The notes: a model not told the origin generated them from the sequence alone. A stretch of DNA of 64,000 bases from Macrothele yani (GCA_039090855.1 CM077005.1:19383921-19447920); one strand, 5' to 3'. Positions 10,252 through 20,431 are shown, counted from the first letter of the stretch. Made by a program: numbers and translations.

Positions 10252-10519
10252 TCTAAAGGTTAAGTTTAGACGAATATTGGGAGCATTCTTGCAGTGTGGT
10301 GATCCACTAAATGAGTAACGGACATGATTATCACCGTAGGCCACATGTTGTCTAGGAATTATATGTTTTCCCATAAATCTTAATTTTGCTGAGATCATCA
10401 CCAAAATATTCAACTTCATTTTCAAGGCGGTTAAGGTAATCTGTAGCTTCAGAATCAGAAAATAATTTCTCATATGAAAAATGGAGGCCATCCTTATGAC
10501 ACATCTTAGAAGAATGCAT
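10252..10519 (-). pseudogene. ALKBH2-like (AlkB-family DNA dioxygenase) remnant with catalytic core deleted
   Basis: From ATG at 10519 the minus strand reads YEKLFSDSEATDYLNRLENE, then VEYFGDDLSKIKIYGKTYN. After a one-base shift it reads IPRQHVAYGDNHVRYSFSG and then directly NAPNIRLNLTFR. The first blocks match the N-terminal half of ALKBH2-type proteins (..LE.EVEYF..., .V.V.GK....PR...YGD, .YTFSG). The last block matches their extreme C-terminus (AP.R.NLTFR). The central part holding the Fe(II) HxD...H ligands and the 2-oxoglutarate Arg is absent, so the remnant cannot be catalytic. ALKBH2 enzymes repair alkylated bases in DNA. It is a captured host-like gene, or an ancestral element gene, decayed in place; I infer the deletion from the junction FSG|SPHCKN. 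Confidence 0.65.
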
Positions 10520-10529
10520 TTCTTCAGAC

Positions 10530-11005
10530 GAAAGAAAATGTAGCAGTAATTGAAAAAAGCAGTATCTTCACACCGAGCAAGGAAGCGAGAATGAAACAGA
10601 CAGACTTGAGATAAGACGTACGACTAACGAATGCGTGAGTCATCGATGATGCAAGCACGAGCACATTACGGACAGGTGCAAATGATCAAGAATTAAGCAC
10701 GTCGCTTTAAAACCAGTGTCAAATAAGCAGTCAAAAAGTACAATTTCCCGAAGGGGAGAAAATGAAATTGACTACGTGTGTGAGAAAAAAAATGGCGGTG
10801 ATCGTGAAATGTCGAGCCCCTCCCCCACAAGAATTTAAATGGCGGCGACCACTAGTAGGATGGCAACATCCAACATGGTGACTCACCCCCACACATGGCG
10901 TACAAATCACATCTCAAAGACCAATCGCGTTACCTTTTCCTCGGCAGCATATTCTATATTAATAGGTCATGTACATTAAATTTGGTGAACGACTGCCGGG
11001 AACGC
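10530..11005. other. Right interior of the 8126-bp element, no gene recognised
   Basis: Mixed-composition DNA between the ALKBH2-like remnant and the right terminal repeat. No open frame with recognisable homology. Confidence 0.5.
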
Positions 11006-11405
11006 TTTGTCAACGTCCAATAAATCTTCCGAGAAAAGTTCCAAAAAGCACCGCTAGGGGGCAACGTACACACCCCTTTCCCCCACTCGGTCGTTGCCAT
11101 CTCTCAAAGGTCCATTAAAAGTTCCAAGAAGCACCGCTAGGGGGCAGCACATCTCCTTTCCCCGACTCGGTCGTTGCCATCTCTCAAAGGTCCATCGAAA
11201 GTTCCAAGAAGCACCGCTAGGGGGCAGCACATCGACCCAACACACTAGCGTCATCTGCCACGCCCCCACATCATTCGGGCACACGCCACGCCCCCACATC
11301 CTTCGGGCACACGCCACGCCCCCATCCTTCTGCCGCAAGCCACGCCCCTTGCTCCTTCTCTAGAAGGAGCTGCACCTCCGGCAGTCCCCGTCATTTTATA
11401 CTACT
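11006..11405 (-). repeat. Right terminal inverted repeat of the 8126-bp element
   Basis: Complement of 3280-3627 with three copies of the CACCGCTAGGGGGC-containing unit (near 11050, 11132, 11212). It is longer than the left copy because a roughly 27-bp unit (CACGCCCCCACATCCTTCGG) is repeated about three times at 11258-11330. Ends at 11405, followed by CTCATT. Confidence 0.9.
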
Positions 11406-11411
11406 CTCATT
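11406..11411. repeat. Right 6-bp target-site duplication CTCATT
   Basis: Exact repeat of 3274-3279. Confidence 0.88.
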
Positions 11412-12600
11412 AGATATTTCATTAATAGCAGTTACTTTTTCAGCTGAATTTACATTTAATATATTTATTGCTTAAACAGTAGCTACTTTCATTTTCTTTT
11501 GAAATAAGATAGGTTTTCATTACAATTTGTTATTTGCACAAGCAATAATCTATTTTTTCTTACTATTGTTATTGTTCTGGCTACAGGATACAGATACTGT
11601 TTTTCAGGTAGGGTTTTAATTAAAACTGTATCTCCCTCCTAAGATTCTCTGGACATTTTAAACACACCATTTTTCCCGACATGGTTCAATTTTGCCTCTT
11701 TTTTTGCTACGGTTGTTGTTTCAACCACATTATTTAACATTTATCTGAATCAAATTCAGCCATAGGCACAGATATTTACACTGCATGCAAAAAATACTTT
11801 TTATGCACTCAATCCAAATAAAAAGCATGCTTTATCAAAAAATTATAAACCAAAATTATGGAATAATGTGCACTTAACTTATTTTGTATCAGGTAGAGGT
11901 CCTGCTCCATCTTTTTCCTTCCGGCGACACCTTTGAACATCATGATCAAAAGTTCATAAACGGAAGTCATCAAATTGACACTGGCTCCGCGGTATGTACC
12001 AGGTAATGGAAAGGAGTTCAATGTATTCTAACAACGATGATAAGCACCTTCTGGTTCCCTCAGTGGGTTGAAAACTGGCGTCCGGTTCCTTGTAGATTAA
12101 TGATGTGGTCCTCTGGGCGGGAATCCCGACGTCGATGGTCCTGATGAACATGGCCTCTCTCTGGGTGATGACTTTTCGTTAGGTGGTCGGCTCGGCATTC
12201 CTCTGCAATTGCTTTCCGCGAAACGGTTTTTGTTGCCACATGTACAGGAGGAGCCACTTGGTCCCTTTTTCCAATGCCAGTCCTTTCACGTTGCTACGGA
12301 GGATAACTTTCCTCTATAACTCTCCGTTTTCCTACCTAGTTGTAAACAATGTCCGTTCAAAATATTGTTTTATCAGATCCGGAGGAAGCTGGAACAAGCG
12401 TTACTAATTCTGCTAAATAAGGTTCTGATTCTAACGAGGTAGAACTCGAGGGTCTGGAATCCACCACAGGCTGCTCTTCCTCCGAGGTAGAAGATGTTCC
12501 ATTAGTTTTTCTACTTGATCAAGTATTATGCTGAATTATAATTTATTTTCCGGAATAAACCAGTAATCCTGGTCCTTTCGGCACCAGTTTGTTGTGTTGA
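11412..12600 (-). pseudogene. 5' part of the Gypsy element: protease-proximal and gag-leader remnant
   Basis: Minus strand. Immediately beyond the insertion the frame continues VTAINEISNE upstream of the reverse transcriptase. Further on it reads GDTVLIKTLPEKQYLYPVAR and VRKNRLLLVQITN, and near 11765 PMAEFDSD, with stops between. This is the kind of sequence lying before Gypsy reverse transcriptase, at the protease end. From about 11890 to 12510 are open but unrecognised gag-like stretches (for example HVATKTVSRKAIAEEC and SLESEPYLAELVTLVPA). Near 12590 the minus strand reads TGGTGCCGAAAGGACC, a possible primer-binding site. Strongly degenerate. Confidence 0.6.
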
Positions 12601-13566
12601 CCGGCTTCAGCACTTCTACATTCTGGCCACCACGGACCGTGATCGTACTAGATGACTTAGCGTTATATTGGTGTTATTCTAAGTAATTGGATATGGAAAT
12701 AACATTTCCACATCCAATTTATTTAGAATAGTACCAATATATTTCAACGAATTTTTCAAGTAATTTTTTAATGTAGAGTTTGGGAAGTGGTATGTTAGCT
12801 GAACAAAAGGCACCAGTTAATTTCGAAAGTTCAGTTGAGCGATGCTGTTCTTGTTTAATTCTTTTCTCGATTAATTCATCAACACATTTCTACATTGTTT
12901 TTGGTTGACTGTTTTACCGCACCCTTTACTAGGGTTCCGCGAACCACTACTACGTCTTAATCGCCTTAGTGGGATTAAGTGAAAACAGCCAGCAAAATTT
13001 ACATAACCAAACTGCCCCAGAATTTTGTCTAGCGGTGTTAACAGTGAAGTTGATTTCCCTATTTCAGGTTCTCCAAGCTCAGAGTCAACTGAAATCCATT
13101 GCATTGTGTTTCATATGGAACAGCTATGGGTTTGCCTCGCTCTACCATATGCCGCTTAGAAATTTTACGTTTAAAGAGAAGTATACGAAATTGTATCGCT
13201 GTTGTAAAACCTTGAAATGAACTTAGAAATTAAATATATATAAAAAAAAAAAAAGAGGAAAAAGAGAGAAAGAAACCATAAGAAATTTATCACTGTAGTG
13301 AAACTTTGAAATAAACTTAAAATTATACTCAAGAATTATCAGCTGATTGACCGAAATGACACAGGTAAATGCAAAATAAAACAGTTTATTCTTCAAAAAA
13401 TTGTCTTAATGCCTAGGTACATGAGTACCGGTGGAGTTCTTTATACTTTATGCTTCATATTCGAGAATTTGGTAACCAAGATGTTTTAAACCCATATTAA
13501 GAAACACATCAGTAATACGGAGTGGAAGAAATATTCTTCTCATGATACGCGGTGAACTACGTCATG
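12601..13566. other. No gene recognised; one imperfect hairpin
   Basis: Possible LTR region of the Gypsy element above, but I cannot place its ends. At about 12676-12735 two arms (ATTCTAAGTAATTGGATATG and a near-complement) form an imperfect hairpin of about 25 bp. An A-rich tract lies at 13238-13275. Confidence 0.4.
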
Positions 13567-13890
13567 ATAATTAACACAGCAATCAGACATCGCTGAAATG
13601 ACTGTAATTACTGTTTCACACGTGAAAAAAAATCACATCAGAAAACTTGAAAATTTCATCGCCGTAAAGCGGGAATCGAACCCGCATTTCCCGATTACCG
13701 TTCGAGTATGCTATCCGTTACACCACCCACGACGGCGCATTAGCAAGTATCTGAGTGTTAAGAGCATCGGAATATTCTCCAACCGCGTTCTTAATCAAAG
13801 TACATTCAGCTGCCATCTAGCGATGACTATTTCACGTATGAAACAGTAATTACAGTCATTTCAGCGATGTCTGCTTGCTGTGTTAATTAT
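13567..13890. mobile_element. 324-bp inverted-repeat element (TTAA type) enclosing a tRNA-like sequence
   Basis: Arms of about 60 bp match as inverted copies: left from ATAATTAACACAGCA, right ending TGCTGTGTTAATTAT, with two or three mismatches (left ATCAGACATCGCTGAAATGA, right the complement with AGCAG). TTAA occurs at 13571-13574 and 13883-13886, suggesting a TTAA duplication like the element at 101-544, although arm sequences differ. The centre carries a minus-strand tRNA-like sequence. Confidence 0.75.
13660..13738 (-). other. tRNA-like sequence, probably not a functional tRNA
   Basis: Minus strand shows an intact T arm (GCGGG TTCGATT CCCGC), a D-arm/box A region GTGGTGTAACGGATAGC, and a partial acceptor helix (CCGTC with ACGG). 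The anticodon stem keeps only about three pairs around TCGAACG, so it does not fold properly. It therefore looks like a tRNA-derived, Pol III promoter-bearing fossil rather than a tRNA gene. Confidence 0.6.
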
Positions 13891-14060
13891 AACACATCAC
13901 TAATTTTATCCGCCAATTCAACATATTGTTCAGTGTTTAAAAGCGAAACTTCGGTGCACTAGAGAAACTTATATTTGCTGAGACAACTGGAAATAGACAC
14001 TGCATAGCACATGCTATGCAGTGTGGTATGATTCAGAAATCATCTTATGAGGTATGTCAG

Positions 14061-14208
14061 CAGAAGTCATCGCCCTTTCCACGTTTATAAGTGAGTCACG
14101 GAAAAATTCTCATTGGCCGCCCGCCACCAAAATTCTCATTTCCCGGTGGCGGCCAATGAGAATTTTTCCCTGATTCACTTATAAACGTGGAAAGAGCGAT
14201 GACTTCTG
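14061..14208. repeat. Hairpin of two head-to-head SINE-B fragments
   Basis: Left arm CAGAAGTCATCGCCCTTTCC... and right arm ...GGAAAGAGCGATGACTTCTG are inverted copies of about 60 bp, both being the body of the SINE at 14382-14512. The GGCCGCC/GGCGGCC bases sit near the loop. Confidence 0.8.
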
Positions 14209-14381
14209 TTTGATGTTCCTGGTCCACGTCAAATGTCTGTATTTATTATTCATTCGCCTTTTAATTATTTGTTCAGTTGCTGCTTACCATCTTTGGTGTA
14301 TCCCCAGCATTGTGCGGTGCTCCAGAAGCAACCTGTCAAGTAGCTTGGTAGTTAGTGTATGTGAGTCTGGGGAAATTCGAG

Positions 14382-14512
14382 GCCGCTGTGGTGCAGTGGA
14401 AGCATGTCCGGCGCGTAACTGGAAGAACATGGGTTCGATTCCCGGTGGCGGCCAATGAGAATTTTTCCGCGACTCGCTTATAAACGTGGAAAGAGCGATG
14501 ACTTCTGTTTGA
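14382..14512 (+). mobile_element. tRNA-derived SINE (family B)
   Basis: The head reads GGCCGCTGTGGTGCAGTGG (box A TGGTGCAGTGG) and ATGGGTTCGATTCCCGG (box B GGTTCGATTCC), closing as a cloverleaf with GGCGGCC. The body follows with AATGAGAATTTTTCC and ACTTCTGTTTGAT. A second copy is at 54170-54290 and inverted pieces are at 14061-14208. Confidence 0.8.
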
Positions 14513-15043
14513 TGTTCCTGTCCCACGTCAAATGTCTGTATTTATTATGAGGTATGAGTCAGAAATCATCTTACCCCTCTCTTTTTCTGTCACTTCACCT
14601 TCCAGGGAGCGAGGTCCAGATCTGGCGACCTATCTCAACTCTGGCATCAGTGGATCTCCAAAACTTAGTAAAACTCCAAAAAACTCCTAACTCTCACCGC
14701 GTGACTCCTAAGCTCCAGCTTCGCCCCCCCAACACCCCCTCGGTTGATTTCTCCATTTTCTGTACTCATGTGTCATTTTTCTCACTAAACTCCTTATTTA
14801 TGCGTGTTTACCTCTTTACTCATCTGGGTATTTTTCTTTTTCTCCTTTTTTTTCTATATCCCCTTTCGGCCCGTAGTCGTTCTGCTAGGGAGTGGGGCCG
14901 GGACTGCACAGATAGCGTCATGGCGCACTATTGGTCACCCGTCTCTCTCTCTAGTCACGTGATTCGTGCCTCCTCCGAAATTTCTCTGCTGGAATTCGCG
15001 AAAGCCCCTTCTTTGAAAACTGGACCGGCGTTGAAATACAATT
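14513..15043. other. No gene recognised
   Basis: Unique-looking sequence between the SINE and the Tc1 element. The plus frame from 14554 is open for about 170 residues, but its composition (Ser/Pro/Leu-rich, then Phe-rich) and lack of family resemblance argue against a real protein. Confidence 0.4.
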
Positions 15044-15164
15044 TATTGACAAAAGTCGCCGGATACCCCTTCTAAAGCAAATGAACGTATCCGCAGCGTT
15101 GTTAAGATGCGCGATACAACTGCAAACGGTATAAAAGCATGCCTGCAGCTGACCGCGATCATAT

Positions 15165-15340
15165 TATAGACTGGTGTTACAGTTTGAAAGATGTATCACC
15201 CTCTCCTTTCTCTCAATTTTTCTGCTTGTCTTTCCTATTGAGTTCATTTACTCAAATCTCCTAGCTTCCTATTTCTAAGGGTAGTTTTAGACCTGGGGTC
15301 AGACACTCCCTTCCTAAAACTTCTTCAAATATCGTATCGT
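15165..15340 (-). mobile_element. 176-bp dispersed repeat inserted in the Tc1 leader, 13-bp target duplication
   Basis: ACCGCGATCATAT occurs at 15152-15164 and again at 15341-15353, directly flanking this segment. The insert contains ACCTGGGGTCAGACACTCCC and a pyrimidine-rich stretch; the complement recurs at about 32430-32515. A 13-bp duplication is the length expected from LINE-mediated retroposition, so it is probably a SINE or SINE fragment. Confidence 0.75.
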
Positions 15341-15375
15341 ACCGCGATCATATCGCACTGTGAGGCTGAGTGAAA

Positions 15376-16396
15376 ATGTCGCGGCGAGAGAGAACTGACT
15401 GTGAGAAAGGAAAGATTGTTGGGTGTTATATTAGTGGGTTGTCCATAAGAGAAACCGAAAGACGTTTAAACATACCCAAGTCAACTGTTTTGGATGTACT
15501 GAATAAGTGGGAAGACACATGGCGTGCCTGAAGCAGCAAAACGTACCGGCACACCAAAGAAAATCAGTGATAGAGGACGTCGAAGCCTCAGGAGAGTCGT
15601 TACAGCTAATCGACAGAGTACTGCACAAGACCTCTGTGTACAGGTGAGTAACAATGATGGAACCTCGGTATGTTCACGTACCATTCGCAGATAACTTCAT
15701 TCCATGGGTTATCGTGGCCATGCGGCTGCTCATAAGCCTTTCATCGCCACTCAGAATGCTACTCGTCGTTTAGCATGGTGTAGAGAACATTTATCGTGGA
15801 CCGTAGATCAATGGAAACAGGTCCTATGGACTGATAAATCCAGATACACGAGCCATCAGTCTGATGGCCGTGTGTGGTTATGGCGGCAGCCGGGGGAACG
15901 CTATTTACCACAGCGTACGGTTCCTATCTTATATCACAGCGTACAATTCCACATATCACAGCGTACGGTTCCAAGTTTGGATCTTGCAGTGTACTCATGT
16001 GGAGGTGTTTTTCGTGGTATGGTCCCACCCCATTGGTTATCGTGGACAAACCTGTTAACCAGCACGTCTACCTCGATATTCTGTACAATTATGCCCTACC
16101 AACTCTGTGGCAATACAATGGAACCGAGCCTTGTTGGTACCAGCAGGATTGTGCACCGAGCCATAAAGCAAGGACTGCTACGGTGTGGTTTGACGATAAT
16201 TCCGTATCGTTTGTGGACTGGCCAGCACAGAGTCCTGATCTTCATCTCAAAGTACATATGGGATGAATTAGAGCGCCGCATAAGAAGTTTGGAACCAAGG
16301 CCTACTACTAAGCAACAGTTAGCGGCGGCATTATTTACTGAATGGAAGCGCATACCTATCGCTGTGTTCCAAAACCTTGTCAAAAGCACGTCTTGA
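15376..16396 (+). pseudogene. Tc1-like transposase pseudogene
   Basis: ATG at 15376 gives MSRRERTDCEKGKIVGCYIS and SIRETERRLNIPKSTVLDVL, the paired-like helix-turn-helix of Tc1 transposases. A frameshift near 15520 leads into RTGTPKKISDRGRRSLRRVV, then WCREHLSWTVDQWKQVLWTD (first Asp) and QQDCAPSHKA (second Asp). At about 16235 SPDL is followed by a small deletion removing the third acidic residue region, and the frame resumes with WDELERRIRSLEPRP to a stop at 16396. Near 15905-15985 a 27-bp segment (CACAGCGTACGGTTCC) is present three times, inserting extra residues after the WLWR motif. The protein would bind the terminal repeats and cut DNA if intact. It cannot be active. Confidence 0.88.
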
Positions 16397-16506
16397 AGGG
16401 TCACTGCATGCAGTTAAGGCCAAATGTGAACCGACACCGTACTAATGTATGTCAATAAATGCTATGTTGTGTTTCTGTTCTACGTGTCCGGTGACTTTTG
16501 TCAATA

Positions 16507-17471
16507 TAGTTTATATAGTCTTTAACATGTCAACTCTTTCTTTAACTGAATTCTTTTCTGTTTTGTTACGAACGCGCCTTACTTTCACTGGCTCCGTGTC
16601 ACGCATGCAGTTTCCATTCCGTGCTTATTGCGGGTTTCCCAGCTTGACCGGTGTTTGCGAAAATGCTTTCCAACACGTGCGCTTCGATGGGTTGCGCCCA
16701 AGAGAAATTTTATAGCTTCCTCTCTTTGAAAATTCAGCGAGGAGTCATGTGAAATATTTGCAGACTTGTGCTTGTTGCCCATGGACTTGATATTGTACCT
16801 TGGTTTTGCGCACCGGAGAATTTTGGGGAAATGAAGAGGTTTTCTGTAACACTTGGGTACAAACTTCGGCAGCTCGCATTCAGCAGACTGCGACTGTAAA
16901 GACTGAATGAAAGAAATATTTTATGGCCTGAACTTCTTTTGAGACCGCCCTTTTTCGGGCGAAGTTCCTGCTCGACTTTAATTGGAGTTTTAATTAACAG
17001 ACTTAGGTTTTAACAAAAAATAATTTATTAAGACTTAATCTGCAGGATAGCCTAATAATTTAAATTAAATGTTCCCGGAATACTAAAGATTTTGCGGTAA
17101 CAACTGTTCGGAATTTTTTATATGCATCTCACTTGCTAAATGTTTTTCGCAACTGTCCTTTCTTGAAAAATCCAGTGGTATGCAAGCTGGACAGTTAAGT
17201 ATGTTGCAGCACGAACATAACAATAATTTTTGTTCACATGAAACGTTTTTTTTTTTTGCTGTACTGCTTGCATTATTCAGGTGCACTCATTATCAAAATT
17301 AACAAACAAGAAACTTTATGAACTAAATACTCACACGAAAGCACAAAAAATTTTTAAGTAAGCGTCTGCGAAACTCACACTGTTTTCCGTGAACTGCTTT
17401 TCCCAGATAAAACTATTAATACAATTGACGACATCCGGTTTACGGTTTATTAGTGAGGCAAGACGCCAAGG
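16507..17471. other. No confident gene; small Cys/His fragment on the minus strand
   Basis: At 17083-17286 the minus strand reads LLLCSCCNILNCPACIPLDF and CEKHLASEMHIKN. This resembles the C2H2 (CGGBP1-like) DNA-binding heads seen in hAT-type transposons and the genes derived from them, but it is short and lacks context. The rest is unremarkable. Confidence 0.35.
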
Positions 17472-18556
17472 TCATTCAACAGTAGTTATTCCTGTTTTGT
17501 CTTTGGTAGAAATTTCCGCGAGAATTAGAATAATCCGCGCCATTGGTATCCCGCGCTCTGTAAGCTGAATATTGGAGGGACGAAACGGGGCTCTGTCTCC
17601 CTGTCTTTGGTTTTCAAGATTATTTGATTGCTGATTACATCTCTTAACTGGGTGTCTTAATGCACCACATCCGAAACATCTAACATTAACAAAATTTCGC
17701 CTAGCCTTATAGCTGGAATTTTCATAATTTTAACTTTCATTACTTTTTGATAGCAATTTTAAGAGTTCATTCTCAGTTTTCATTAATCTTTCATTCATTT
17801 GTTGTGATTCTTCTCGTAAGGTACTGATTAGTGCATCTTGTTGCACGATGTATTGCCGAAACATGGCACAAAGTTCTGAAACACCATTAGTATCGCCTGG
17901 AGCGCTTTCTCAAGGGATTTGATCTGCATCATCGGCAGAATTGACACTCTTTGTGATGATATGTCGGTTTGCCTCAGCAAGCAGTGCATCTTGTACTGCT
18001 TGATCAAAATTTTCGAGCCCTTTCGAAAGTACCTCTTTTTGAATACTTCTTTCCAAACCTGCTAAAAATTGTGATAACATAATTGAATCAACCAGCGCCT
18101 TAACATGCTCATCCTCCGAGTCCGGTGCGCCTAAATAAGAATGCGCTAATCCTCTTAGACGTGATTCATACTGGGCGACCGACTCTTTTGGTCTTTGATG
18201 ACAAGAATTAAAATTTTGTATTTCCACTACTAGAGGTTGGTTAATTGTCAAACCTTTTTATCACTGCTGATTTAAACATCTTGTAATCATCAAGCTGTCT
18301 AACATGGGGAGATTCACTCAAAAATCCTAAAGCTGCTTGCTTCATTCGAGCTTTTGCTGCAAAACTTTTTACTTTATCTGACCAATTACTGACTGAGTCC
18401 AATGCATCTATTGCTTCGAAAAACTGATTAGCTGAAATTACCTTATCGTTTCCTGAGAATTGGGGAATGAGGGGGAAGTACTGATGCAATAGATTGCAAC
18501 TCCTTCATGGAATCTTGAACGGAGGAGCCTGACATTTCTTTCTCGTTAACAGTCAT
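17472..18556 (-). pseudogene. gag: Ty3/Gypsy gag with zinc knuckle, broken
   Basis: ATG at 18556 follows an LTR and primer-binding site by about 240 bp. Order on the minus strand: MTVNEKEMSGSSVQDSMKEL; after a frameshift near 18475, PQFSGNDKVISANQFFEAID and WSDKVKSFAAKARMKQAALG; after a one-base shift near 18245, QRPKESVAQYESRLRGLA, the usual retrotransposon gag core. A heptad-like stretch (TLREESQQMNERLMKTENEL) precedes a perfect CX2CX4HX4C knuckle (CFGCGALRHPVKRC, about 17635-17680). Stops at about 17910 and 17737 also break the frame. It packages retrotransposon RNA when intact. No protease or reverse transcriptase follows, so the element is truncated after gag. Confidence 0.88.
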
Positions 18557-18797
18557 CTAATTAAATATTAATTACCTACACTATACAAAAAAAAAATCAA
18601 AATATAACCGATGGAATACTTTTACTCTTGCAAATTTTACCTAACACTTAATAATGAAGCTATTAAAATAACACCTTAAGCAAACTATCGCATGATGCGT
18701 ACAACAAAAGACCATAATAAATTGCTACACTATAAAGAAAAGAAAACCCATTCAATCCTTACTGTGACGGGAAAAATGCGTGACAGCACGAATGGCT

Positions 18798-18814
18798 CAA
18801 AAGTCACGGCTCCA
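18798..18814 (-). other. Candidate primer-binding site
   Basis: On the minus strand the LTR ends ...AACA and is followed by TTGGAGCCGTGACTTTTG. TGG at the start (complement of tRNA CCA) and the position next to the LTR fit a tRNA primer site. The tRNA is not identified. Confidence 0.55.
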
Positions 18815-18815
18815 A

Positions 18816-20127
18816 TGTTATAAACAATGGGTTAATGGCACCTATGTTATATCACAAGTTATTAACTGTTATATACTCATGGGTTAACGTTATAGACACA
18901 TGTTAAACGAATTAAATGAGCATCAATGTTATAATCATAATTTCCAACGTTATAATTAAAAGATCAATTACAGATTATTTACGAATTAAACTAGCACTTA
19001 CGGCACTCAATGTTATTTTTCTAAACACCAATGCTTTCTTTCACTTAATTTTGTGATTTTTTTCTGGGTCACAAAATTGTGCTGTATCAATGATATATTT
19101 ACCGATTAAATTTAATTTAACGTGCCAATGCTATAAGTATGGGAATTTTGTTCTACAGTGATCGTCTAAAGACAAAAACGTGCCCCTTATATGTACGGAC
19201 ATATAAGAATGCACAGCGTTGTCATTCACCTTTATCCCGTCACTGGAATGGTGGGGGAATAAAGGTGCCGCTCGTGAAATAGAAACATAAAAACATACCT
19301 TAATTTTTGTCTTGTGTGGTTATAAAGAAAAACAGGAATCTTACGTGGAAGTAATCAACTTAGTTTAATACTTGAGAATTAGGAACACCAAGTTACCACG
19401 TGCGTGGGTGCAGCTGTTTACAATACCTTTGTCATAAAATTTCTTATTATCATGATTTTTCTCTACAAGGTCCCCGATCATTTCTGCATAGGTATATACT
19501 GTATAAGTGCAATGCTTAGTAATTTATTTTACTTTTAGATCCTTTTCTCCTATGCTTTACTTAAATGTTTTACCTAACTGGGTTGCCATTGCTTGATCAT
19601 GACCATTACACACGCCACGTGCTCTAAGTAGGGTTACGAAAATCGTTAAGCAGGTACATGCAATAACAGGGTAAAGAAAAATAACTTATCTGGAATGTCC
19701 ATGATTTGCAATCCTTCTGCTTGTCAGACTTGCAGTTTTTGTCAACGCTGGCAGTATACATCATCTATCCCACATGGCACATTGCTCTCCGATCACACCT
19801 CGGCACTAACCACGAACGTCTGTATCCAGCTGCTACTATAACAAACTACTGACCTATCGTCTTGACGAGTCCAACTCTCTCTGACCTTCTGGGGTTCACC
19901 ACCTCCGCGGGAATCAAGGTCACATGACCTTCTGGGGTTCACCTCTGTTCGCGGAAGTCAAGTTCACGTCGCTACCCTCTAGGCAACTGACCGTATCGAC
20001 TCTGCACCCCCCCCACATCCCCTAGGGCCTAAGTATCGCCTCAAGGATTGGGATTGCCAATGGGGCTATCCACTTCTGCACGTGCATGTTGGGCTAAATT
20101 TATTTTAAATAATTTTTGCTTCCAACA
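18816..20127 (-). repeat. 1312-bp LTR of the gag-bearing Gypsy element
   Basis: On the minus strand it begins TGTTGGAAGCAAAAATT and ends ...TTGTTTATAACA (TG...CA ends). A closely related copy is at 43612-44966. Its gag side carries the primer-binding site, so this is the 5' LTR. Repeated short GTTATA-type words fill the 3' half. The first 250 bp of the LTR (20127 downward) lie in a tandem duplication. Confidence 0.88.
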
Positions 20128-20431
20128 ATAACTTCGTTTGCTATCATCCCGCACGTCTCAGAAAATCGTCTGTCCATTTATTACAGGATGAGTTGCAATG
20201 ATGTTTTATTCAAAATGGCCCATTTTTGGGTAAGATTTTTTTTTTTCAATTTTACAAAATCATCCAGCAGCTTAACCTTCTGTGCGCTTCTACAAAACCT
20301 CTCTCCTCCCGCCATCCCCCCCACTTTTTTTTAATGCACACGCAGTTGGCATATCTCAGTCCAAATGTTCTATGGGAGTCCTCTGTGTTACAGCGGTACC
20401 TTGAATTCTTCTCTCTCTGACCTTCTGGGGT

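Larger units (their letters stand above)
3280..11405. mobile_element. 8126-bp Polinton/Maverick-like element with long inverted termini
   Basis: The ends are exact inverted copies: AGTAGTATAAAATGACGGGG at 3280 and its complement ending at 11405. The terminal repeats extend about 348 bp (left, to 3627) and 400 bp (right, from 11006). CTCATT flanks both ends, and removing the element plus one CTCATT restores the Gypsy pol frame. Long inverted termini starting AG and ending CT, with 6-bp duplications, are the signature of Polintons/Mavericks. At 8 kb it is about half their usual size, and I find no PolB, retroviral-type integrase, protease, ATPase or capsid gene. Visible cargo on the minus strand is an ALKBH2-like remnant, a PC4-like gene and an overlapping zinc-motif ORF. 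The left 5 kb is AT-rich tandem repeats. It could be a non-autonomous Maverick relative, another 6-bp-duplication superfamily such as Dada, or a viral derivative. Confidence 0.85.
15046..16504 (+). mobile_element. 1459-bp Tc1/mariner-superfamily element with TA duplication
   Basis: Left end TTGACAAAAGTCGCCGGA at 15046 and right end TCCGGTGACTTTTGTCAA at 16504 are inverted copies, each flanked by TA (15044-15045 and 16505-16506), the target duplication of Tc1/mariner elements. The length is normal for the family once the 176-bp insertion is removed. It carries one broken transposase. Confidence 0.88.

Noticed and set aside
3280..11405. LTR retrotransposon with 6-bp duplication
   Set aside because: The terminal repeats are inverted, not direct, and no gag-pol lies between them.
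13660..13738. Functional tRNA gene
   Set aside because: The T arm is good, but the anticodon stem keeps only about three pairs and the acceptor is mismatched.
14554..15075. 173-residue protein-coding gene
   Set aside because: Low-complexity composition, no family resemblance, and the frame runs into the Tc1 terminus.
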